The translations under genes were made by a program, and so were the position numbers. From contig DASSKK010000089.1 in assembly GCA_035690495.1 (NCBI GenBank), positions 33,832-97,831 of the forward strand: a DNA stretch of 64,000 nt, read 5' to 3'. Source of the DNA: DASSKK01 sp035690495. GTDB lineage: Bacteria; Actinomycetota; Actinomycetes; Propionibacteriales; Nocardioidaceae. The notes beneath the pieces were generated by a model, which searched no databases, was not told the DNA's origin, and saw nothing but the letters and a program-made list of their open reading frames with translations. Below, in pieces: positions 27,065 through 36,046 of this stretch. The stretch's first letter is position 1. Each line of letters begins with the position of its first letter.

Positions 27065-28423
27065 ATGACCGACCGCTACCAGAGCCTGATCCGCACCCCG
27101 GTGGGGCAGCTGCTCGCGAAGAACCTCGGGCTGCCGAACCCCACTCCGCTCGAGCGCTACCGGCCCGGCGACCCGCTGGTGTCCGGCACCGTGGTGGTCG
27201 GCTCCCCCGCCGACCGCAGCGGGCGGCTCGCCAAGCAGGTGCTGGACGCGCTCGACCTCCTCGGCGTCCCGGTGGCACCCGAGGCAGCCAAGGCACCCCC
27301 CGACCACCGGTACAAGGGTCTGGTCTTCGACGCGACCGGCCTGACCTCGACCGACCGGCTCGCAGAGCTGCAGGCGTTCTTCACCCCGCTGATGCGCAGC
27401 TTGGAGCCGTGCCCCAGGGTCGTGGTCCTCGGCACGCCCCCGGAGTCGGTGTCCGGCCGTGAGCGAGTGGCGCAGCGGGCACTCGAGGGATTCACCCGTT
27501 CGCTGGGCAAGGAGATCGGCCGCGGCGGGACCGTCCAGCTGGTGTACGTCGAGCCCGGCGCCGAGGGCGCGCTCGCGTCCACGCTGGGGTTCCTTCTTTC
27601 GGCCAAGTCGGCCTACGTGTCGGGTCAGGTGATCCGGATCGGAAGGCACGGGGCAGGCTCGGCGGCTGCGGAGGTCGACGACTGGTCGACCCCGCTGGCC
27701 GGCAAGGTCGCGCTGGTCACCGGGGCCAGCCGCGGCATCGGTGAGCAGATCGCGAGAGTGCTGCACCGGGACGGCGCCCGGATCCTCGGCGTCGACGTGC
27801 CTGCGGCGGCCAGCGAGCTGCAGGCGGTGATGCGTGAGCTGGACGGCGACCAGCTTCCGGTGGACATCACCACCACGGATGCGCCGGCGCGCATCGCCCG
27901 GCACGTCAAGGAGAGTTTCGGCGGCGTGGATGCGGTTGTGCACAACGCCGGGATCACCCGGGACAAGAAGCTCGCGAACATGAAGCCCGACGGCTTCGCC
28001 TCCGTGATCGCGGTGAACGTGACCGCGCCGGAGCGGATCACCGCGGAGCTGCTCGACCAGAACCTCCTCAACGACAACGGCCGCATCGTCGGGGTCGCCT
28101 CGATCGCCGGGATCGCGGGCAACCTCGGCCAGACGAACTACGCCTGCTCGAAGGCGGCCGTGATCGGGCTGGTCGACAGCCTCTGCGCCGAGCTGACGAG
28201 CGGCATCACGATCAACGCGGTCGCACCCGGCTTCATCGAGACGAAGATGACCGCGGCGATGCCGCTGGCCACCCGCGAGGTCGGCCGACGGCTGAACGCG
28301 ATGTCCCAGGGCGGGTTGCCCGTCGACGTCGCCGAGACCGTCGCGTGGTTCGCCAACCCGGCGTCTACCGCGGTGAACGGCAACGTGGTGCGGGTCTGCG
28401 GACAGATGATGCTCGGAGCGTGA
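27065..28423 (+). CDS. fabG4: 3-oxoacyl-ACP/CoA reductase, high-molecular-weight FabG4 type
   Basis: A 452-residue reductase with two Rossmann-like halves. The N-terminal ~200 residues form the flavodoxin-like FabG4 domain (MTDRYQSLIRTPVGQLLAKN...). The C-terminal half is a classic SDR with VALVTGASRGIGEQIA, VVHNAGITRD, a serine region VGVASIAGIAG and YACSK (YxxxK). FabG4 reduces 3-oxoacyl-CoA using NADH. GAGGAG precedes the ATG. It is followed one base later by a MaoC dehydratase. Confidence 0.92.
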   Translation: MTDRYQSLIRTPVGQLLAKNLGLPNPTPLERYRPGDPLVSGTVVVGSPADRSGRLAKQVLDALDLLGVPVAPEAAKAPPDHRYKGLVFDATGLTSTDRLAELQAFFTPLMRSLEPCPRVVVLGTPPESVSGRERVAQRALEGFTRSLGKEIGRGGTVQLVYVEPGAEGALASTLGFLLSAKSAYVSGQVIRIGRHGAGSAAAEVDDWSTPLAGKVALVTGASRGIGEQIARVLHRDGARILGVDVPAAASELQAVMRELDGDQLPVDITTTDAPARIARHVKESFGGVDAVVHNAGITRDKKLANMKPDGFASVIAVNVTAPERITAELLDQNLLNDNGRIVGVASIAGIAGNLGQTNYACSKAAVIGLVDSLCAELTSGITINAVAPGFIETKMTAAMPLATREVGRRLNAMSQGGLPVDVAETVAWFANPASTAVNGNVVRVCGQMMLGA

Positions 28424-28424
28424 C

Positions 28425-29342
28425 ATGCCTGACCTGACCGAGAACCCGCGCGTCGTCCACGGCGATCCGGGCGGGCTGCCGATGATGCTCAAGGCCGCGC
28501 TGCCCGTGCTTCCGGTGGTCAACCAGCTGCCGGGTGTGCGCAAGTCGGGAGACGTGCTGCCCCAGCTGACCCTGACGCGACACGACGTACCCGTGGACCT
28601 GGCGAAGGTGGCGTCGTACGCCGAGGTGTGCGGCTTCGGGCTGCGCGACGAGCTGCCGGTCACCTATCCGCACGTGCTCGCGTTCGGGCTGCACATGGCG
28701 GTGATGACCGACCCGTCGTTCCCGTTCCCGGCGATCGGCACCGTGCACCTGGAGAACTCGATCACCGTGCACCGGCCGATCCGGCCGAGCGAGCGGCTGC
28801 AGATCACGGTGCGGCCGGCGGACCTGCGCGCGCACCCGAAGGGACAGGTCTTCGACCTGCTCACCACCGTGCACTCCTCGGCAGAGCTGGTCTGGGAGGA
28901 GACCTCGACGTTCCTGCGACGCGGCCACGGCAGCGACGATGCACCGCGGTCGTCCCCCGCCACCCCGCCCACACGGCTCGCCGGTCTCAGCGCAGAGGTG
29001 CCTTCGACGGGCGGGCGGTGGCGGCTGGCCGGTGATCTGGGTCGGCGGTATGCCGCGGTCTCCGGCGATCACAACCCGATCCACCTGTTCGGGCTCACCG
29101 CGAAGGCCTTCGGCTTCCCGCGCCAGATCGCGCACGGGATGTGGAGCAAGGCCCGCTGCCTGGCGGCGCTGGAGGGCAGGCTACCCGACGCGGTCACGGT
29201 CGACGTCGCCTTCAAGAAGCCGATCCTGCTGCCAGGCACCGTCGCCTTCGGCTCGGCTGCTCGCGAGGACGGGTATGCGTTCACGCTCACCAGCCCGCGC
29301 AGCGGCGCTCCCCACCTGCTGGGGCGGACGCGCACCCTCTGA
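28425..29342 (+). CDS. htdX: MaoC-family (3R)-hydroxyacyl dehydratase, HtdX-like
   Basis: A 305-residue double hot-dog protein. The active hydratase-2 motif is in the C-terminal half: YAAVSGDHNPIHLFG followed by GFPRQIAHGMWSKAR. The N-terminal half keeps the fold (SYAEVCGFGLRDELPVTYPH) but no catalytic motif. It interconverts 3-hydroxyacyl and enoyl thioesters. It begins one base after fabG4, so the reductase and dehydratase probably act in the same chain-modifying cycle, as for Rv0242c/Rv0241c. Confidence 0.88.
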   Translation: MPDLTENPRVVHGDPGGLPMMLKAALPVLPVVNQLPGVRKSGDVLPQLTLTRHDVPVDLAKVASYAEVCGFGLRDELPVTYPHVLAFGLHMAVMTDPSFPFPAIGTVHLENSITVHRPIRPSERLQITVRPADLRAHPKGQVFDLLTTVHSSAELVWEETSTFLRRGHGSDDAPRSSPATPPTRLAGLSAEVPSTGGRWRLAGDLGRRYAAVSGDHNPIHLFGLTAKAFGFPRQIAHGMWSKARCLAALEGRLPDAVTVDVAFKKPILLPGTVAFGSAAREDGYAFTLTSPRSGAPHLLGRTRTL

Positions 29343-29361
29343 CATCGGCGCGTCCAGCGCT

Positions 29362-30216
29362 TCAGCCGCGCGGCCGGATCAGCCCCTCCTGGGCGACCGT
29401 CGCGACCAGCACGCCGTCGACGGTGAACAGCCGGCCGATGGCAAGGCCGCGGGCGCCGGACGCGGACGGGGAGACCTGGTCGTAGAGCAGCCACTGGTCG
29501 GCACGGAACGGCCGGTGGAACCAGATGGTGTGGTCCAAAGAGGCCGACTGGACGCTCGGGTCGCCGATATGCACCCCGTGCGGCACCAGGGCGGAGCCGA
29601 GCAGGGTGAGGTCGCTGGCGTAGGCCAGTGCAGCACGATGCGCGAGCGGCTCCTCGCCGAGAGGCCCCGCGACCCGGATCCACAGCCGGGACAGCGCGGG
29701 GTGCTCAGGGTCGGCGAGGTCGTGCGTCGAGTCGCCGACCCAGCGCATGTCGAGCGCAGCCCACTCCTCCATCCACCGTTCGGCGCCCTCCGGGGACCCG
29801 CGCCGGATCAGGTCGGCCACGTCCGTGGCCCGCTCGGGCGGGATCGTCGCGGGCATCGCGTCCTGGTGGTCGTACCCGCCTTCGCCTACCTGGAAGCTCG
29901 CGGTCATGTAGTAGATCGGCCGGCCGTGCTGTCGGGCCACGACCCGGCGGGTGGAGAACGAACGGCCGTCGCGGATCCGCTCCACGTCGAAGACGATCGG
30001 CACGGCCGTGTCCCCGGGGCGCAGGAAGTAGCTGTGCAGCGAGTGCACGGTGCGCTCGGCGTCCACGGTGCGCGCTCCGGCGACCAGGGCCTGCGCCGCA
30101 ACCTGACCGCCGAAGACCCGCTGCAGACCAGTGCGCGGCTGTGCCCCCCGGTAGAGGTCGACGTCGATCGTCTCCAGGTCGAGCAGCGTGACCAGCTCGT
30201 CGGCTGAGCGGACCAC
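29362..30216 (-). CDS. tesB: acyl-CoA thioesterase II
   Basis: A 284-residue TesB-type double hot-dog thioesterase. Family segments include RVFGGQVAAQALVAGARTV, SLHSYFLRPGD, FSTRRVVARQHGRPIYYMTA and SLDHTIWFHRPFRADQWLLY, the last holding the catalytic Asp. It hydrolyses acyl-CoA to the free acid. It starts 3 bases after the PAC2 gene stop. The acyl-CoA locus next door (thiolase, FabG4, HtdX) suggests a shared fatty-acid role. Confidence 0.9.
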   Translation of the reverse strand: MVRSADELVTLLDLETIDVDLYRGAQPRTGLQRVFGGQVAAQALVAGARTVDAERTVHSLHSYFLRPGDTAVPIVFDVERIRDGRSFSTRRVVARQHGRPIYYMTASFQVGEGGYDHQDAMPATIPPERATDVADLIRRGSPEGAERWMEEWAALDMRWVGDSTHDLADPEHPALSRLWIRVAGPLGEEPLAHRAALAYASDLTLLGSALVPHGVHIGDPSVQSASLDHTIWFHRPFRADQWLLYDQVSPSASGARGLAIGRLFTVDGVLVATVAQEGLIRPRG

Positions 30217-30219
30217 GCC

Positions 30220-31149
30220 TCACTCCTCAGGCCGGTCGAGTCCGGCCAGGAAGCGCTCGAACTCAGCGCCGAGCTCTTCGCCCGTGGGAAGGTCCCGTTC
30301 CTCGGCGAGCGGCAGGCTCTCTGCGCCGTCGGTGCCGGAGCCTCGGTGGAACGCGTCGTACTGCTGCTCGAGGCCGGCCACGATGTCGCGCACCTCCTCG
30401 GAGTCGTCGATCTGCGCGGCGATCTCCGCCATCTTCTCCTCACCGGCCCGCTCCAGCGGCGCCAGGTCCCACTGCAGGCCGGTGACCACCTCGACGGACT
30501 CGAGCAGCTTCGCCGAGGCCGAGGGATAGTCGAACTGCGCGACATAGTGCGGGATGTGCGCGACGAAGCCCATCGCCGCGTGCCCCCACTCGCCGAGCCG
30601 CAGCTCGAGCAGGGCCTGGGCGCTGGCGGGCACCCGGATCTGGCCCTTCCAGAGGTTCTCCTGGATCAGCAGGCCGGGCTCGGTCGCGTGGTTGGTGAGC
30701 ATCACCGGACGGGTGTGGGGCACGGCCATCGGCACCGCCCCCATCGCCACGCACAGGCGCACGCGGAAGTGCTCGACGACCATCTTGACCGCGGCCGCGA
30801 ACGCCTCCCAGTAGGTGTCCGGCTCGGGCCCGTGCAACAGAAGGTACGGCGTGCCGAGGCTGTCGTGGTTGAGGCGTACGACGAGCCGCGGCGCCTCGTA
30901 GTCCTCGTAACGGTTCTCCGCGAAGGTCATCGGCGGCCGCCGGGCCCGGTAGTCGTAGAACGCGTCCACGTCGAAGCTGGCCACGACCCGCCCCTCGGAG
31001 TGTGCCAGCAGGTGCCTGCCGGCGAGGGCGGCGGCGTTGCCGGCGTCCAGGAAGCCCTCCAGGGCGTCGATCAGCACGGGCCCGTCGCCCATCCCGTCGA
31101 GCTCGGGCACGTCGTCGACGATGTGCACGAACCGCGCTGAGGCAGCCAT
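30220..31149 (-). CDS. PAC2-family protein
   Basis: A 309-residue protein of the PAC2 (proteasome assembly chaperone 2-like) family. Typical features are LIDALEGFLDAGNAAALAGR, VVASFDVDAFYDYRARRP and a central GAVPMAVPHTRPV segment, with an acidic helical C-terminus. Actinobacteria carry 20S proteasomes and PAC2 homologues, but the exact bacterial role is unproven. It is probably cotranscribed with tesB. Confidence 0.85.
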   Translation of the reverse strand: MAASARFVHIVDDVPELDGMGDGPVLIDALEGFLDAGNAAALAGRHLLAHSEGRVVASFDVDAFYDYRARRPPMTFAENRYEDYEAPRLVVRLNHDSLGTPYLLLHGPEPDTYWEAFAAAVKMVVEHFRVRLCVAMGAVPMAVPHTRPVMLTNHATEPGLLIQENLWKGQIRVPASAQALLELRLGEWGHAAMGFVAHIPHYVAQFDYPSASAKLLESVEVVTGLQWDLAPLERAGEEKMAEIAAQIDDSEEVRDIVAGLEQQYDAFHRGSGTDGAESLPLAEERDLPTGEELGAEFERFLAGLDRPEE

Positions 31150-31236
31150 GGAGCTCCTTTCCGTGCCGACCGAGTCTCACGTGAACGCATCCCCAGTCCT
31201 CACTATGCCCGATCCCACGAGGGGCATGATGGAGGG

Positions 31237-31563
31237 ATGGACACCACCGCGGAGCTGCTGCGCGCCAAGAGGGCGGAGATCGACGACCAGCTGGGCCAGC
31301 TGGAGAGGCGCCCGGACGATCAGGGATCGATCTCGTTCGGCAAGCGGGTGGGCGAGGGTACGTCGATGGCGGTCGACCGGCTCTCCCAGGTCGCGGTGCA
31401 CGACAGGCTGCAGTCGACCCGCGCCGACGTCGACCGGGCGCTGGCCAAGCTCGACGAGGGCAGCTACGGCCGCTGCGACGTCTGCGATGGGCCGATCGGC
31501 GACGAGAGACTCGAGGTGCTGCCCTGGGCGGTGCGCTGCGTCGCCGACGCCACTCGGCGCTGA
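31237..31563 (+). CDS. DksA/TraR-type zinc-finger protein with altered finger
   Basis: A 108-residue protein. A coiled-coil N-terminal half (LLRAKRAEIDDQLGQLE ... RLQSTRADVDRALAKLDEG) leads to a DksA/TraR C4 finger, YGRCDVCDGPIGDERLEV. The cysteines are C80, C83 and C101, but the fourth position is D104, so the finger reads CxxC-17-CxxD. Such proteins bind the RNA polymerase secondary channel. Zinc binding may be weak or use the Asp. The gene stands alone between two minus-strand units. Confidence 0.82.
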   Translation: MDTTAELLRAKRAEIDDQLGQLERRPDDQGSISFGKRVGEGTSMAVDRLSQVAVHDRLQSTRADVDRALAKLDEGSYGRCDVCDGPIGDERLEVLPWAVRCVADATRR

Positions 31564-31587
31564 CGCCGGCTCAGGTCCCGACGCGGC

Positions 31588-33480
31588 TCACGTCTCGACG
31601 TGCACCGGGTCCGTGTCCAGGACGGTGACGTCCTCCACGACCGACCGGGCGATCGTCTGCGCGGTCAGGCCGATCTGGTCGAGGATGGCGTCCCGCTTGG
31701 CGTGGTCGAGGAAGCGCTGCGGGATTCCGTGCACCCGCACCGGGGTGTCCACGCCTGCTTCGTTGAGCGCCCGCAGCAACGCGGTGCCGCAGCCCCCGGC
31801 GACCCCGTTGTCCTCGATGCTGACGACGCGCTGGTGCGAGCGACACAGCTCCACGAGTGCGGGGTCGACCGGCTTGACCCAGCGCGGGTCGACGACTGTC
31901 GCCCCGATCCCCTGGGCGACCAGTCTCTCGCCCACCTCGACCGCGACGCGGGCCATCGCGCCGATGCCGACCACGAGCACGTCGCGGGTGCCGCTGCGGA
32001 CGAGCACGTCGGCGCCGCCGGCCCGGTCGACTGCGTCGATGTCCGCGTTCGGCGGGCCCTTGGGGAAGCGCACGACGGTGGGTGCGTCGTCGACCTGCAC
32101 GGCCTCACGGAGCAGCTCGCGCAAGCGGGTCGCGTCGCGGGGAGCCGCCAGTCGTAGCCCCGGCACGACCTGCAGGATCGACATGTCCCACATGCCGTTG
32201 TGGCTGGGCCCGTCGTCGCCGGTGACTCCCGAGCGGTCCAGCACGATCGTCACGGGCAGGCGGTGGAGCGCGACGTCCATCAGCACCTGGTCGAAGGCCC
32301 GGTTCAAGAACGTGGAGTACATCGCCACCACTGGGTGCAGACCACCCATCGCCAGCCCGCCGGCCGACGTCACGGCGTGCTGCTCGGCGATGCCCACGTC
32401 GAACGTCCGCTCGGGGTAGGCAGCGGCGAACTGAGCGAATCCGACCGGGTGCAGCATGGCGGCGGTCACCGCGACCAGGTCCTGGCGCTCGCCGCCGAGC
32501 CGGACCATCTCCTCGGCGAAGATGTCGGTCCAGCGCGTGCCCTTCGGCTTCTCCTCGCCCGTCTCGACGTCGAAGGGCCCGATCTGGTGGAAGCGGTCGG
32601 CCTCGTTGCGCTCGGCGGCGTCGTACCCGAAGCCCTTCTTGGTGATCGTGTGCACGATAACCGGCCCGCCGAACCGCTTGGCCAGGGCCAGTGCCTGCTC
32701 GACGGCGCCGCGATCGTGCCCGTCGATCGGCCCGACGTACTTCAGCCCGAGGTCCTCGAACAGGCCCTGTGGGGCGAGCGCGTCCTTCATCCCCTTCTTC
32801 ACCGCGTGCAGGGTGTCGTAGACCGCCGGACCGACACCGCGTACGCCGTTGAGCCGCTTCTTGACCAGGTCGAGGACCTGCTCGTAGCGGGGGTTGGTGC
32901 GCAGGGCGGTCAGGTGGTTCGCCAGCCCGCCTACCGTCGGCATGTAGGAGCGGCCGTTGTCGTTGACCACGATCACGAGCTTCCGGTTCTGGCCGGCCGC
33001 GATGTTGTTCAGCGCCTCCCAGGCCATGCCGCCGGTGAGGGCACCGTCGCCGATGACGGCGACCACGTGGCGGTCCTCGCCCCGGATGGCGTAGGCCTTG
33101 GCCAGCCCGTCGGCGTAGGAGAGCGCGGTCGAGGCGTGCGAGTTCTCGATGAGGTCGTGCTCGGACTCCGCCTGCGACGCGTACCCGGACAGCCCACCCT
33201 CCTCGCGGAGAGTGTCGAACTGCAAGGAGCGCCCGGTGAGCATCTTGTGGACGTAGGCCTGATGCCCGATGTCGAAGACCACCCGGTCGTGCGGCGAGTC
33301 GAAGACACGATGCAGCGCGATCGTCAGCTCCACGACGCCGAGGTTCGCGCCGAGGTGGCCACCGCGGGGCGCACACGTCGTCACCAGCAGGTCGCGGATC
33401 TCGGTCGCCAGGTCGCTCAGCTGTTCGTCGGAGAGGTCCGCCAGGTCACGCGGCCCTTCGATCGACGAAAGCAGTCCCAT
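31588..33480 (-). CDS. dxs: 1-deoxy-D-xylulose-5-phosphate synthase
   Basis: A 630-residue thiamine-diphosphate enzyme. The ThDP motif is GDGALTGGMAWEALNN with the following VVNDNGRSY. The transketolase-type middle domain holds DVGIAEQHAVTSAGGLAMGG and the C-terminal domain the PVRVHGIPQRFLDH segment. It condenses pyruvate and glyceraldehyde 3-phosphate, the first step of the non-mevalonate isoprenoid route. Start ATG 33,480 gives the standard N-terminus (MGLLSSIEGPRDL). Confidence 0.96.
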   Translation of the reverse strand: MGLLSSIEGPRDLADLSDEQLSDLATEIRDLLVTTCAPRGGHLGANLGVVELTIALHRVFDSPHDRVVFDIGHQAYVHKMLTGRSLQFDTLREEGGLSGYASQAESEHDLIENSHASTALSYADGLAKAYAIRGEDRHVVAVIGDGALTGGMAWEALNNIAAGQNRKLVIVVNDNGRSYMPTVGGLANHLTALRTNPRYEQVLDLVKKRLNGVRGVGPAVYDTLHAVKKGMKDALAPQGLFEDLGLKYVGPIDGHDRGAVEQALALAKRFGGPVIVHTITKKGFGYDAAERNEADRFHQIGPFDVETGEEKPKGTRWTDIFAEEMVRLGGERQDLVAVTAAMLHPVGFAQFAAAYPERTFDVGIAEQHAVTSAGGLAMGGLHPVVAMYSTFLNRAFDQVLMDVALHRLPVTIVLDRSGVTGDDGPSHNGMWDMSILQVVPGLRLAAPRDATRLRELLREAVQVDDAPTVVRFPKGPPNADIDAVDRAGGADVLVRSGTRDVLVVGIGAMARVAVEVGERLVAQGIGATVVDPRWVKPVDPALVELCRSHQRVVSIEDNGVAGGCGTALLRALNEAGVDTPVRVHGIPQRFLDHAKRDAILDQIGLTAQTIARSVVEDVTVLDTDPVHVET

Positions 33481-33569
33481 GCCCGCCTCACTTCCCGTTT
33501 CGCGTCGACGTCATGCGTGGCCCCGTTCCATCCCCGCCTGATCACCGTGTCCCAGCGTATCCGGCCGCC

Positions 33570-34532
33570 TCACAGGTCGAAGAACGCAACCGCCGGCTCG
33601 TGGAGACTTCCCAGCCACACCCTGCCGTCGTGCTCGCGCACACCTGTGACCATGTGAAACTCCTGCGCGGGAAAGGTCCGGTCGTGCACGGTCCGCCCGT
33701 CGTCGTCGAGGGCCATCACATGCACGGTCCGCTTGACCTTGGGCTGCACGGCTTCGGGCAGCCGCCACGCGACCTGACGGACCGGCCGCGGCGCCCGCAT
33801 CAGCCGCTCCAGCAGCGGGTCGCAGGGTGAGGCAATGCTGACCCAGATCAGCCCGTCGCTGCCGCGGGCGATGTTGTCGGGGTAGCCGGGCAGGTCGTCG
33901 ACGAGCATGTCGGTCCGGCCGGCGCCAGCTCCGGTGAGACGCTGCCGCGCTATCCGGCGCCCCGCAGTCTCGGCGACCGCGACGTACGACTCGTCGGCCG
34001 ACAGCGCCACCCCGTTCGCGAACCGGAGGTGATCGAGGAGTACGTCGACCCCACCCTCGGCGCTGCGGCGCAGCAACCTGCCGGAGGTGGTGTCCTCCAC
34101 CATGTCGGCCCTCCACCGGTCCACGCCGTACGTCCGCGAGGAGTCGGAGAAGTAGACGTCCCCGTTGCTGTGCACGGCGGCGTTGTTGCAGAAAGCCATC
34201 GGCCGCCCGTCGACCCGGTCGACGAGGACTGTGATGTCCCCCGCCACCCCACCCAGGTCGTCCCCCGCCACCCCACCCAGGTCGTCCCCCGAGCCCAGAT
34301 CCACCGCGAGGACCCCGCGACGTGCGTCGCAGACCAGGAGCCTCCCGTCGGCGAGCAGCTCGATCCCTAGAGGACGCCCGCCGGTATGTGCGACCCGGTC
34401 GATGTGCCGGCCGTCCGGGGTGACTCGGAAGATCGCGCCGTCCTCGGTGCCGGTGTACACCAGGCCCTGTGCGTCGACGACCACGTCCTCGGCGCCCGAC
34501 CCGGGCACCGGAATCACCGTCAGCTCAGCCAC
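33570..34532 (-). CDS. SMP-30/strictosidine-synthase-like beta-propeller hydrolase
   Basis: A 320-residue six-bladed propeller of the SMP-30/gluconolactonase/strictosidine synthase-like group. It shows SGAEDVVVDAQGLVYTGTED, RPLGIELLADGRLLVCDA, FANGVALSADESYVAVAET and DDLPGYPDNIARGSDGLIWV. A lactonase or arylesterase activity is plausible; the substrate is unknown. An in-frame 24-bp tandem duplication (34,237-34,284) repeats GDDLGGVA in the second blade. Confidence 0.8.
   Translation of the reverse strand: MAELTVIPVPGSGAEDVVVDAQGLVYTGTEDGAIFRVTPDGRHIDRVAHTGGRPLGIELLADGRLLVCDARRGVLAVDLGSGDDLGGVAGDDLGGVAGDITVLVDRVDGRPMAFCNNAAVHSNGDVYFSDSSRTYGVDRWRADMVEDTTSGRLLRRSAEGGVDVLLDHLRFANGVALSADESYVAVAETAGRRIARQRLTGAGAGRTDMLVDDLPGYPDNIARGSDGLIWVSIASPCDPLLERLMRAPRPVRQVAWRLPEAVQPKVKRTVHVMALDDDGRTVHDRTFPAQEFHMVTGVREHDGRVWLGSLHEPAVAFFDL
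34237..34284. repeat. 24-bp perfect tandem duplication inside the SMP-30-like gene
   Basis: Two identical 24-bp units lie head to tail (34,237-34,260 and 34,261-34,284), and the first six bases of a third follow. The unit adds eight codons (GDDLGGVA) and keeps the frame. It looks like a recent replication-slippage event and should be variable between strains. Confidence 0.9.
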
Positions 34533-34564
34533 CCACGCACCCTACCCATCGAGCCGCGGGAAGA

Positions 34565-34936
34565 TCACAGTCGCGCGGCGAACCGGCGGCCGCGCAGCGC
34601 CTCCTCGACCAGCCCGACCGCCCGCCGCTCACCGACCAGACGCGCCTGCTCCGCCTGCCAGGTCGCGACGGCCGCTTCCACGGTGTCCGGACCGGCCACA
34701 TCGCACAGCACGCCGCGTGCGTCGCCGAGCCCGCGCGCCACCGCCGCCTGGCACGCCTCGACGTACACCACGGCGAAGCGGGCCAGCACGATCGCATGCC
34801 GACGAAGCACCGGATAGCCGCGATACTCCGGCGGGCAGATGTCGAACAGCCAACCGATCGCGGTGCGCTCCCAGTCCGGCGCTCCGGGCGGACGCACCTG
34901 CCGAGGCCACCCGGGCGGCGCGACGAGCTGTCCCAT
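34565..34936 (-). CDS. hypothetical protein
   Basis: A 123-residue protein with no membrane segment. It is rich in Arg and aromatic residues near the start (WERTAIGWLFDICPPEYRGY) and then strongly helical (AVVYVEACQAAVARGLGDAR). It resembles short conserved actinobacterial proteins of unknown function. It lies in a minus-strand run, 32 bases before the SMP-30-like gene. Confidence 0.65.
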   Translation of the reverse strand: MGQLVAPPGWPRQVRPPGAPDWERTAIGWLFDICPPEYRGYPVLRRHAIVLARFAVVYVEACQAAVARGLGDARGVLCDVAGPDTVEAAVATWQAEQARLVGERRAVGLVEEALRGRRFAARL

Positions 34937-34996
34937 CGCAGCAGCCTACCCGACGATCCGAACACATGTTCGCCTAGCTGGTCGGCCAGCCCGGGA

Positions 34997-35728
34997 TCAG
35001 ATCAGTGCCGACTTCACCAGCAGCGCCACCGCCGACATGCCGCAGATCATCAGCACCCCGCTGCGCAGGTGCGCCCTGGGCACCACATGGTGCAGGGGAC
35101 GAGAGATGCCGAAGCCGATCAGCAGGCACGGCATCAGCAAGAGTGCGAGCAGGAATGTCTCGAGGCGGACTTGTCCGGCGACCGCCAGGCCGATCAGGCT
35201 GAAACACGCACCGAAGCAGAAGTACACCGCCAGCGTGGAACGGATCTGGTGCGGCAGTCGGTGCTGGTAGAGCAGTGCGATCGGGGGCCCCCCGATCGAC
35301 GTGGCGGTTCCTGTCACCCCCGACACGAAGCCCGCGCCGACCAGCGTGGACGGCAGGATCGGGATCCGTACAGCGCGGATCGTCAGCAGGACGCTGATCA
35401 GCACCATCGCGCCCACTGCGAAGCCGATCTCGCGATGGGTGAAGGTGCCCACGATGAGCACGCCCACGATCGTGCCGCCGACCCGGCTGGGCAGCGACCA
35501 CCGGAGGCCGGGCCAGTCGATGTCGTGGTGGTCGCGGGTCAGCGTCACCAGCGGCATCGTCACGGCGAGGAACAGCAGCAGATCCGGCATCAGGTGGGGT
35601 TCGACCAGCGCCGTCACCGGGGCGGCTACCTGCCCCAGGCCGAGCCCGACCAGCCCCTGGGCGGTCGCGCCGGCGATCAGCGCGACCGCGACGACCACCA
35701 CAACCCACCACGCGACCCCGAGGATCAC
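34997..35728 (-). CDS. TauE/SafE-family membrane permease
   Basis: A 243-residue protein with about eight hydrophobic helices and the TauE/SafE signature regions GLVGLGLGQVAAPV near the start and GFVSGVTGTATSIGGPPIAL in the middle. The family moves sulfite, sulfoacetate or related anions; specificity is not visible. GTG 35,728 gives a GTGA overlap with the upstream gene's stop. The longer frame would add a hydrophilic N-terminus antisense to family expectation. Confidence 0.82.
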   Translation of the reverse strand: MILGVAWWVVVVVAVALIAGATAQGLVGLGLGQVAAPVTALVEPHLMPDLLLFLAVTMPLVTLTRDHHDIDWPGLRWSLPSRVGGTIVGVLIVGTFTHREIGFAVGAMVLISVLLTIRAVRIPILPSTLVGAGFVSGVTGTATSIGGPPIALLYQHRLPHQIRSTLAVYFCFGACFSLIGLAVAGQVRLETFLLALLLMPCLLIGFGISRPLHHVVPRAHLRSGVLMICGMSAVALLVKSALI

Positions 35729-36045
35729 GTCGCGGCCCGCAGCCGGTCGAAGGCGGTCGGCGGCAGTCCGCTCTCGACGAACGCCTTGATCGCGTCCGCG
35801 CACTCACCTGGTGACGCCCGGTCCGTGCACACCTCCAAGGGGACCGCGCGATGGAAGCCGGCACGCGTACGCCGTACGACCGGCGCCATCTCCCCTTCGG
35901 CGTAGCGTCTGTAGGCGCGCATCGCGTGGAAGTCGTCGACAGCCATGTGGAACCACGGCGTCGGCATCAGCGCCAGGAACTCGCGCGCGATCGTGGACTT
36001 GCCCGAACTCGAGGCGCCGTTCAACAAGACGATGCGGCCCGGCAT
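35725..36045 (-). CDS. short chloramphenicol-phosphotransferase-like P-loop protein
   Basis: A 106-residue protein. The start RIVLLNGASSSGKSTIAREF is a P-loop like that of chloramphenicol phosphotransferase-like (CPT) kinases. The VDDFHAMRAY and RTRAGFHRAV segments follow, then it jumps to PLEVCTDRASPGECADAI, which matches the C-terminal end of CPT proteins. CPT proteins are usually about 180 residues, so a central ~70 residues with the lid and substrate region appears deleted in frame. It may be inactive. Confidence 0.65.
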   Translation of the reverse strand: MPGRIVLLNGASSSGKSTIAREFLALMPTPWFHMAVDDFHAMRAYRRYAEGEMAPVVRRTRAGFHRAVPLEVCTDRASPGECADAIKAFVESGLPPTAFDRLRAAT

Positions 36046-36046
36046 C

